Shown here one piece after another: positions 55,863 to 64,000 of a DNA stretch of 64,000 nucleotides (within the stretch, counting starts at the first letter, position 1; each line of letters opens with the position of its first letter). The stretch is from Phymatolithon calcareum. Its lineage: Eukaryota > Rhodophyta > Florideophyceae > Hapalidiales. Under the pieces are notes generated by a model, which saw only the letters and a program-made list of their open reading frames with translations, was not told where the DNA came from and made no database searches. The position numbers and the translations under genes are program-made. The stretch is taken from contig OZ345376.1 of assembly GCA_977006965.1 (NCBI GenBank), positions 1-64,000 on the forward strand. Reading direction: 5' to 3'.

Positions 55863-56519
55863 TTAAAGACGTGCAGGAGCTGCAAAAATGTATTTCTCGA
55901 AACAGGGAGGAAGCTGGGCAAAATCAGCGGCAGTAATAATGTGCACCCTAGGCTCATCACCTGGAGGAGTTCCCAAAAATAGTTCAATTTTGTTTAAAGC
56001 CTTAGCAAACAGAGTTTTCCCGGTCATGCTAATTTCATCCCAAATAATCATATGTACTTTTGACCACTCTTCGATTTGCTTCATTGTTGGTTTCCTAATC
56101 TGAAAAATTTGAAATTTAGAGTGCACTGTCTCTCCATTTATTGAAACGGCTACAATTCCTGTAGGGGCTACCGTTACTATAGACTCTGGTTTTCCCCAAG
56201 ATTGAGCTAGGAGTCGAAGCGCGTCAATAATTCTGGACTTACCTATACCGCCTTCACCAGATATATCCATGCGCAAAGGCTCTCCAGGAGATTCACGCCG
56301 CAATGATCAGGTAAAAGAATCGAGAAGATAACTCCCTCCAATGCGAAATGCAATTTTCTGTCGATCATTGAGCGTAAATCTTTGCGATACTTTTTCAAGG
56401 GAAGGATTGATAAGAATTGAGTGGTCTATGACTAAAGATATGTGTTTTTGTACATTATTTGAATCTGTTCTCGATTTTAGGGCATCTTTCAGTAGCCGTA
56501 CAGTAGTTTCTTCGCTCAT
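55863..56519 (-). pseudogene. PIF1-type helicase, N-terminal RecA-like domain
   Basis: Frame 56307-56519 carries FTLNDRQKIAFRIGG, the N-terminal Q-motif-like start of PIF1 helicases. Frame 55863-56303 holds Walker A GEGGIGKS (residues 16-23), TVAPTGIVAVSI (motif Ia), HMIIWDEISM (Walker B) and ADFAQLPP (motif III). A stop lies between the two frames. Confidence 0.9.
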
Positions 56520-56555
56520 TACAGCTTCTGCACTGTTTTTAGTCGGAACTTCTAA

Positions 56556-57211
56556 TCACTCCTGCAGCTTCTTTGCCGTCTGTAGTCGATAATATGCGGC
56601 CCTCACCTCGTCTGTGGAGACACGTGGGAGATCTGTATGCTTTTTAAGAATCGTCCAATCTAAGAGAGGAAATTTAGACTGCAATGAGCGTCGAGGAATC
56701 GTACTACCGACTGTGCGTCTCATGCTCTCAGAAGAAGCAATCTCTCTTTCGTTTATGACATTTCCTTTAGTATTGATATCTAATTTCTGTACAGTTTCTT
56801 TTAATATTTTCTGTACGGTAGATGGTTCCAGTGCAGCAGAAAAGCTTTCTATGTTAGTTGCTATGTATTCATTTGCGTTTGTCGTGTTATCAGTATCGCT
56901 TAGGTTTTGTTCTTCGTCATTTATAGTATCATTTCCATCGTCAATAGAAACGTCTTCAATACTATTTAAATCTTCCAAATAAGCCTGTCTCATTTCCTGA
57001 GCTCTCGCTTACCGATATAATACTGCTGCATGTTTGACAGGATTCTTTGACCTTGAGATTCTATCCATATTGGTTCTTTTTGAAACTGCAGAAATGCTTC
57101 TGTAAACGTTTTTGAGTCTCCAAGAATATCTGTAGAACTTCTGTGGGGTTTGAAAAGAAGTAGAGCTATTTTAGAGCACTTTTCCATATCATCTTCACTA
57201 ATGTCGAACAA
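56556..57211 (-). pseudogene. Helitron linker between Rep and helicase
   Basis: Frame 56990-57211 contains LLLFKPHRSSTDILGDSKTF, a conserved pre-helicase block of Helitron proteins (L-L-L-F-K-P-x-R-S). Frame 56556-56993 is acidic (DDGNDTINDEEQNLSDTDN) and ends FPLLDWTILKKHTDLPRVST before the helicase. Confidence 0.8.
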
Positions 57212-57219
57212 GTCTGAAA

Positions 57220-58400
57220 TACGGGGACCAACGATGTCAGCGACTGCTATCGACTTTCGTCTTCTAACAAATTTTGTAGACTAGAAAGGGTGATTAGGAT
57301 GGAGTCTCATGCAATTTGGGTTAGTATCAATATTTTTAGGAATATCTCTTGACAAACTGAATTCCGTATAGTCGTACAGACTCTCCTTTTCTAGTTCAAA
57401 CATCTTAGATTATAGTTTGATGTCAAATTAAAGGCAATATATGCTTTTCCATAAGGAATGATTCCAAGATCATTCTCAGATTTATTCAGATCATTCAAAT
57501 GTCTCCTAAGTGGAGAGTTTGAAACGAATGAGAGCTTGCGAATGTTGTTCCGTGCATTAAATAGTCTACCGCTGTAACAGCACCAACTTCTATGAGATTG
57601 GAACGAGCATATGCCATAGACGCAATTCGGCCGTAAACAGTTTGCAAGGTTGTACGATTCATTGTAGTGATCTTTTCCTTCTCTATTTTTCTGGTGTAGG
57701 AAGATAGAGTAATTGCCGCAATATTATCTATTGTGCTTTGGTCTTTAACAACGTATTTTATTGTGTAGTATATCTCATGAGCACAGCACAGAAGGAACCT
57801 ACATCATTATTTGATCTTACAACCTGAAGAACAATATCATTGTAAGCGTTAATGTATTCACTTCCAACAGTACGCTTTGATGTTATTCGGCCACTTTCAT
57901 TAGATTCAATCACCGGCTATGCCATTCGTGGGAAGTTGTACCTGCAGTATCCATCAGCTTTTTGCGTGCTTCCATCTGTGGTTTTGGTTTAAAAGTAAAA
58001 GTTCAACAAGGAATATTCTGTGTGCCATGAGCCCTTCCTTCGACGTTTTTTTATGTGGTAAGGAGGGTATGGTTGGTACAGATGCTCTTAGAGCTACTCT
58101 GCTATCCTGTTCTCTGTAGGGTAGAGATGAAATACTCTCAAACTGCTTTGCTGACCGAATTTCCATGTTAGGGTATAGAAGGTGACCGAATTGATTCTCA
58201 ATCAACGATCGCTTCATGATTTTAACGCTATTACGAATGATTTCGTCTCCCCCAAATAATGTACAGCATTCTGTGCACTTTGCAGTTTTTGCAGGTGTTT
58301 CAAACCTTATGTTATTTTCATATGCACGTTTGTTGTTCTTTACAGGTTCAACAGATCCCCTACGCTGACAGCTTGGGCAATATAAGTCGTTCCCATTTTC
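57220..58400 (-). pseudogene. Helitron Rep-helicase linker, badly decayed
   Basis: Only short minus frames are left (57954-58217, with LMAHRIFLVELLLLNQNHR and the like). Position demands that this is the part following the Rep domain, but motifs are not clear. Confidence 0.5.
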
Positions 58401-58409
58401 TAAAGCACT

Positions 58410-59157
58410 TTATGAGATTATGGAATTATGAAACGCGAAAATTCTTTCTTTAAATGTCTCATTTTTAACCATTAGTTTTACAAGTTCGTCTGAATCCTTC
58501 GGAAATCCTGCAAGAAATACTATTAGATGTACATGTAGAGTTCCTTTTCCCTGACTTTCAATGCCGCCCATAAATGCACGAGGCACTCCAAAAAGACCTC
58601 CATGTTTTCTTGGAAGCTTAGTTTTCACATCAAAACCAATCATCTTCTCAATGAGAATATCTAATGTGTTCGTGAATAACGTATCGCATGCAACAGGATC
58701 TCTGCCTGAAAATCTCTGTACGAGCTGAGTTTCCAAGAATATCATTTTCTTTAATAGATGCACGATTTGGTTTGTTCACACTCCCTGCGAAGAACGCAAC
58801 TGTGGCATTCCCATTTTCATTTGTTGTGACAGTAATGATAACTGCTGCGCTGTGAAATTTTGCAGCCATGTTCCATGGTTTCCTTTGATAAATCTGTCGT
58901 TCTTCATTGGTGGCAAATGTCTTTCCTAAGACAGCTTGTACGCGACTAAGTAACACTCTTCCAGTACGACTTTTTAGCGGCTCTGTAAAAGTGTGTCCCT
59001 TTTTAAAAGAATCTCTCTTTCTAGCTTCTTGGTCAAGTTGAGAAGCAAGATCTGTTGCACTGACCTCATCAAGTTCTTCAATTTCATTCGGGTTTAGTTT
59101 AAATGTAAGGCTAATGTGTGACATGGCGCGCTTCCTGGAGACCATGTCAAAAGCCAT
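58410..59157 (-). pseudogene. Helitron Rep (Helitron_like_N) region
   Basis: Frame 58648-59157 (ISLTFKLNPNEIEELDEVSA..., WNMAAKFHSAAVIITVTTNE) is followed by frame 58410-58763 with RFSGRDPVACDTLFTNTLDI, then GVPRAFMGGIESQGKGTLHV and HLIVFL. The G-T-L-H-V-H-L pair of histidines marks the HUH metal-binding site of rolling-circle nucleases. A frameshift in the overlap shows decay. Confidence 0.88.
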
Positions 59158-59175
59158 AAGGAGAAATGTTTCGTC

Positions 59176-59589
59176 TTATACAAACGCCCTACAAGATAGT
59201 TTCAAGTAGTGCTTTACGCATTCTGTCATACTAACGCTCACCTTACGCTTTTCTTCGGGATGACCGTGCCTAAAAGGAAACAAATGTGGATAAATTCGGC
59301 AAAAGAAGTCCAGACTGCTTGCTGGTAACAATTTTCCGACTTTCTGTACGTCAATCACTTGCGCTTTCGTAACTTTTAACACTGTTTCATCCTCAACTGC
59401 CCTTGACGTTGTGAACAGCGAAGTATTTTGGTGAATCAATAACTCTTCCTTTGTATTATGAGCGTATTCAAACGTCGCTGGCCTGCGCACGTTACTCTGA
59501 TCTCGTGTAATATCTTCTGATATACTTTCATTTTCTGTGCTGTACACAATATTTACATTTTCCAGATCCATTTTGGGATTTAGAGTCAA
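59176..59589 (-). pseudogene. Helitron N-terminal part before Rep
   Basis: The frame ends SLDFFCRIYPHLFPFRHGHP and MTECVKHYLKLSCRAF, closely matching the PHLFP-Y/F-G block and V-R-H-L-L-x-L-S-x-R motif that precede Rep in Helitron proteins. The same reading frame is used by the segments on both sides, with stops in between. Confidence 0.85.
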
Positions 59590-59652
59590 TGTTATTTAGT
59601 CTAGCCATATCTACTCCATTCTTTTTTAATGTTTTATAAAGCTCATTTTTTG

Positions 59653-60009
59653 CTAAGAGAAGTTGAGCAAAGCTCCGATTTTATCTCTTCGAGCTTGATA
59701 ACGCCTCACTGTTGCTTTCTTCTGAGCATCTGTCATTGGGTTTGTAAATATTAACAAGAGCTTGTTTTCGTTTTCGAGAAGATCATCAATTCCCTCTTTT
59801 ATTGCAACTGGTTGAGAAGAGAAAACTAGAATTTGGCTTTTAATAGATTTGTGCATTCCGCCACGAGCCACAACTGTATGGCCTTTAATAGTCGAGAGAG
59901 ATGTCAGACGCCTTTCTGTTAACGTCACATCTCGGAGCGCAACAGGAAGCTGACCTATAACAAATCCGTTCGCGATAGAGAACTTTGGCGGATTCTCGAT
60001 GTGGTTTCA
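59653..60009 (-). pseudogene. DUF6570-like Helitron segment
   Basis: PPKFSIANGFVIGQLPVALR and TLTERRLTSLSTIKGHTVVA...RGGMHKS match the block I-P-x-F-S-I-A-N-x-x-W-x-G with L-T-x-x-E-x-x-L-I found at the start of Helitron and related proteins. The end, RRYQARRDKIGALLNF, corresponds to the V-R-R-x-K-V-x-x-A-L-x-W-L motif. An in-frame TGA precedes it near 60009, and an anonymous open frame (60010-60249) lies upstream. Confidence 0.8.
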
Positions 60010-60067
60010 ATGTCCCTTTGCAATCATCCCTTTAACGCCATTCGGATATGCCCAATGAAGATGAAGC

Positions 60068-60092
60068 CTATTGGCAATCGTCGCCAATAGGT
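60068..60092. repeat. Short palindrome CCTATTGGC/GCCAATAGG
   Basis: CCTATTGGC and GCCAATAGG flank seven bases. It may be a chance occurrence within the Helitron-associated frame 60007-60249. Confidence 0.6.
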
Positions 60093-60349
60093 CCAATAGC
60101 ACTGTCGGTGCTGAGCACCTCATTCTATCTGTCGAATTTCTCCATTTTGCTGTAACTCTATCTGAGGTCGTGGGAACTTTTAGAACATACCCACAAATAT
60201 CCTTCCCTCCCAATTGTACGACTACCTGTCGCAACTGCTTTCCCAACATGCAAACATCGAATTCAAACAGAAGTCAGCGCCGTCCACGGGGCCCGCGCAA
60301 ACCAAAAACCTCGAAGCAAATGGTGCTGGTACTTGCGAACTTGTGAAGA

Positions 60350-63300
60350 AAAATTCCTAAACCAAAGCCGGCATTCCAGCTCCGTTAGCACGCCGAGTTT
60401 CTCCTCAGACCCGCGTCTTTAGACCCGGCTGTTGAATGTACGATTTTTAGCTTCAATCTTCTTGTCTCAACCCTTCTGATGTTGAGACTTTTTTGAGAAC
60501 AGTGTCTTTCCCAATATCTAAGCCCTCTAAAACTGCAGACGCAGTGTCCTCAAGTCGAACGCAGCTCCCTGGCGATGATTGAGAGGAGCATTTCCGGCAC
60601 CCGGAGATTGCGCAGCATTTAGCCTTTCATGAACAGTTTAAGTCGATTGCAAATTGTACGGACTTATCTCAAATCGGGCATGGTTGAAGCTTCTCGGGTG
60701 ACATTTGCAAGCTCTCCGAGGAGCTACAGTACTATGATCCTCTGCCGTATTTAGATTACTTTTATCTTGGCAAAAAAATGCAAATCATACCTAACTTTGC
60801 CGAATCTGGCGGACTTTAAACCTTTAGCATGTTTAAAAACATGCTAAACAATTTTTCCTTTTCGCAATACTTGCACAAATCAATACCCAGAAGATGAGGA
60901 TTCGTGTGGTATATTGCGTATATTTTTCTACAAAAAATGGAGCTTATAGGTTCAGAAAATTCCTCAGGCGAAAGGTGTCTTCTCTCGCAAAGCCGGAGTC
61001 AAGAGTTGTTAGCGCAAGCCGTCAGATAACTTGACATCCATACCGCTATTCAGTCTATGACCAAAATCTGATGCGTTGCCGTTCATGAGAGGAAAGCGTT
61101 GAGTTGGAATAATATCTTGATAGTCACGGTAATGGGCCGGCTAGTACCTCTTTCCAACTTCTTCCTGAAATCTCTTTCGGCTTCCATTCTGTTATTATTG
61201 CGAGACACTGTGACTATCCGTCCATTTGCAGATTCGGCAGTAAGCGAACAAGCACCTTCGTTATTAAGATGAACCTCCGTCTTGGTTTTAGTAGTGCTGA
61301 TCAGAGCGTATTTTAGAATTTGTTTTGAAACAACACCGATATCCCAAAAAAATCTCTCGAAGTCGTTCGATTGTGAATTCAGGAAGGGGCTGCCATTGTA
61401 GTACGAAAAATACCATTCTCGCTGAGTATGTAATAATCACGCTGCTTTGTTGGTATCCCCTAAGCATCTTTGGAATGCTCTGTAGTTAATATTCGGGAGA
61501 AACTGAGGAAATATGGTGTCTAAATTCCGTTCGGGCGCTACGTGATATTGTTTTCGACTTTGCGTTTGAAAAGCGGGGATTTCTACTTGCAGACGTTGCA
61601 GAACGCGAAGACAAGTGAAGAAATATAGCAACTTTCAGTGCACTGTACTCTGTGGTACAAAGAGATAGGTGCTGCGATGTTGAACATGTCGTGGTGATAA
61701 AAATAATGAAATTGAACAGCACGCGCAGCACCTTCTTGCTAGCGTGTGCAGTACAGCTGAAGGTTTACCGCCCAGTATCGCATTGCAAGCATTGTACATG
61801 GAAACTGAATATGGCATAGGATATATAACGCTTCATCATCTCGAGCACATGCTCCAAATCAGCAGAAAATTGTTTTACAACCCATCCTCTGTCTAATTCA
61901 GCTACATAACCTCTCGTGGACAAGTGCCGAAACTAAAACTAAGGCGGCACCGGTTGTATTGAAATCTCTTGTGCAAATGGCAGTCGATTTGTCTCCAGGG
62001 CTCCCCCGAACGCCGAAGACGACATTCACATTATCCCCGGTGGCTCAGGGGGCAGATAAAAGTTTAACGGAATCTGATGTTCTGAAATGGAGAATTGCCT
62101 GCGTGCGCGTTTTTCTATCACTTTCAAATTTTGACCAATGGTATGATACGAATTGTTTTCAAGCGGATGGTAGCCATGACACGGCCATGACATGGCTTAT
62201 ATTCTAGAAAATGATTTCATTCGTCACATTATGTCCATTGAGATCCAATTAAAATTGTAGAGTGCGCCATTTTCAACCCTTTGACGGCCGATACGTTAAA
62301 GGCATCTACAGATGTAGGACTAGTCCTTGAATTGTTATTTCTTGATTGGCTTGCCAGGAAGTCAGTATTTTTCTATTCGCTAAGTCCTTTTCATTCTTTT
62401 TTCCCATTGGGTGGAATGGGTAAAGATCCACGGGCGATCGTTTCAATTTGATAGACTTGCATCATGCAAGAGGAATCATCCCGGTCCCCTCTCAGATGCA
62501 ATTTATGTAATGCCTGAGGTGTATGATATTTACGATGATCTCATTAGACATTTCTTTGAAATCGCAGTGCCTCATGAGGCCTTTCGCAGTTAAAGAGAAT
62601 ACAACCCGCTGATTGGTGATAGAAACTATCCAATAGACAGTATGTCTGAATCTGTCCCATCCACAAGTATCATACTGTAGATACTATACGTCGGACACTC
62701 GCGCGAGTTGTGCGAAACTGCATTCAATGCTCTCGTTGACTCAATTGAACGAAGCTTGAACTCTCTCACAATTCCACGTCCCGTCCGCAGCCATGCAAGC
62801 AATCTTTTTGAAGCCCCGATGCACTGTCGCACTAATCAATCTCCGTCTCCGCCCTTTTTCTTCCACGAGGAACTAAACCTTAATCCTTCGCTCTGTGTGA
62901 CTTGTGAGGTCCTGCGCAGACAACTTTGACGCAATGTTGGATTTGGGGAAGTTGACTTTACCGAACTGACCAAAAGTTAAGCGAAAAGAGTCGAATCTCC
63001 GGCTCAGTAGTGCACAATGCGCTCCTTTCGGCAGCACGATAACAGGGCGCCTGTCTCGAACTTGGATCATTGAGAACTTGCGGTCAACCGCGCCTTCAAC
63101 ACATTTGCCAAGAAATATTGCGAAATCAAGCGGGTGCGGCTACTGTACCCGGTGCACGTTCGATTTCTCTAGCCAAGCGCACAGTAAGCCGCTGCTAGCC
63201 GAAATACTGTGCGGTCAAAAACGATGCAACGTGAATTGCTATGAGAAAAAGCGTCAAGGGAAGTGTTGTCAACAGGAATGGGGTCGACAAATCAATCCAT

Positions 63301-64000
63301 GTGCGCGAAAATACCGAACGCCCTGTTGCTACGATACCGCGCGACCTGGGCAGGGCTCCAATTCGGTGGAATCTTATTTGAGGACTTCACGGCCCAGTGC
63401 GTTGCGGAGCGCGGAGCAAAATCGTAGGTTCATTTCGTTGAGACCTCAACCATGAACTCCTTTATTCGATGCTTTGTTTCTTGCACACCATGCATGCTCT
63501 GTGCTCTAGCCGCTTACAACGTCGACGTTTATCACCGTCGGATAGTGTAGTACCGCGTGGCTTCATCCTGTCTGATATGTCGCGCTGTTCGCGGAAGTCG
63601 AGAAAGGAGAGGTAAAAAATGATACCTCGTTGGCCGATTGACGCGAGCAACGGAACTGAGTTCGAAATTAAGGAATTCCTTCGAGAAACGGCGACCGTTG
63701 CTGATATGTAGTGGCATAGCTGTAGACTACTTGTCGACATGGATTTTAAGCAACCTGAAGGTCTGCACTTTGTGACTCTTTTAGCGGCTTTGTTGTAAGT
63801 TTCTAATGATTCCGTGGTAGACGTACGGCTGGGAACTGATCGAAGTAACCGTCATGAAATAAAGGAAAATCCATTTCAAAATCCGCAAGCTCGAGAATTG
63901 GAACGTAATGCGTCGAGGTTTGTGAAGCGCGCGAGATATGTTTGACAGAATCAGTCCGTCCCCTTTTCTGCCGTTTCCATATTTACGAACCATCTGGGAG
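60350..64000. other. Region without recognisable genes
   Basis: Open frames such as 61437-61631 (minus), 61959-62207 (plus), 62411-62593 (plus), 62708-62929 (plus) and 63078-63455 (plus, with several cysteines) have no recognisable motif and no visible relation to each other. The plus frames from 61959 to 62929 might be pieces of one gene, but nothing links them. No repeats were found. Confidence 0.4.

Larger units (their letters stand above)
54131..60346 (-). mobile_element. Decayed Helitron-type element (Rep, PIF1-like helicase, OTU-like domain)
   Basis: Minus-strand segments in order give a DUF6570-like N-terminus, the Helitron_like_N Rep region with a G-T-L-H-V-H step, a long linker, a PIF1-type helicase and an OTU-like domain. 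The order and the OTU tail match the large ORF of Helitrons, particularly the OTU-bearing Helitron2/Helentron group. Numerous frameshifts and stops separate the segments. Terminal structures (5' TC, 3' hairpin and CTRR) were not located, so the limits given are those of coding evidence. If active, such an element would move by rolling-circle replication. Confidence 0.9.

Noticed and set aside
63078-63455. Cysteine-rich 125-codon ORF as a secreted peptide
   Set aside because: No signal peptide, no regular cysteine spacing, no relatives in the window.

Overview
The window looks like transposon-rich nuclear DNA of a eukaryote. It has no operons, contains several families of nuclear transposons (non-LTR retrotransposons, a piggyBac-like family, a pogo-like element and a Helitron-type element), has kilobase-scale satellites, and carries one large resistance-type gene of NB-ARC plus WD40 design. 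An algal genome, possibly a red alga of the Chondrus type, would fit the gene style, but that is only a guess from family resemblance. Apart from the NB-ARC open reading frame, almost every recognisable protein-coding segment is broken by stops or frameshifts. || Layout: 1-2.5 kb is a G/T-only tract followed by a long CCCTATT heptamer array. 3.2-5.1 kb is a repeat cluster (hairpin elements, an inverted 16-mer set, a 144-bp minisatellite and a 463-bp tandem duplication). 5.1-10.6 kb holds two or three decayed minus-strand copies of an unrecognised protein family inside diverged segmental duplications. 10.65-13.93 kb is a flawless decamer satellite. 14.3-16.8 kb holds a degenerate ORF and a second copy of the 144-bp minisatellite/hairpin cluster. 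17-25 kb is mostly featureless with a LINE relic and gag-like fragments. || 25-29.7 kb: a LINE is interrupted by a 2.5-kb piggyBac-like element; removing the element together with one copy of a 4-bp CTAG direct repeat restores the LINE reading frame. 31.4-34.3 kb: a pogo-like pseudogene, then an element bounded by GC-rich inverted repeats and filled with GCGAAA/TTTCGC motifs. 36.4-43.9 kb: an NB-ARC-WD40 gene whose two halves are separated by a second, gutted copy of the piggyBac-like family and a LINE fragment; the WD40 half is mutated and carries a 151-bp introner-like insertion. 44.7-47.7 kb: unrecognised decayed minus-strand ORFs. 49-52.6 kb: two more LINE fragments. 54.1-60.3 kb: a decayed minus-strand Helitron-type element encoding Rep, PIF1-like helicase and an OTU-like domain. 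60.4-64 kb: nothing assignable. || Functionally the window is best read as a resistance-type gene embedded in, and destroyed by, successive layers of mobile DNA. The most notable points are the apparent CTAG target site of the piggyBac-like family, the introner-like insertion, the motif-dense element at 32.7-34.3 kb, and the perfectly homogeneous decamer array.
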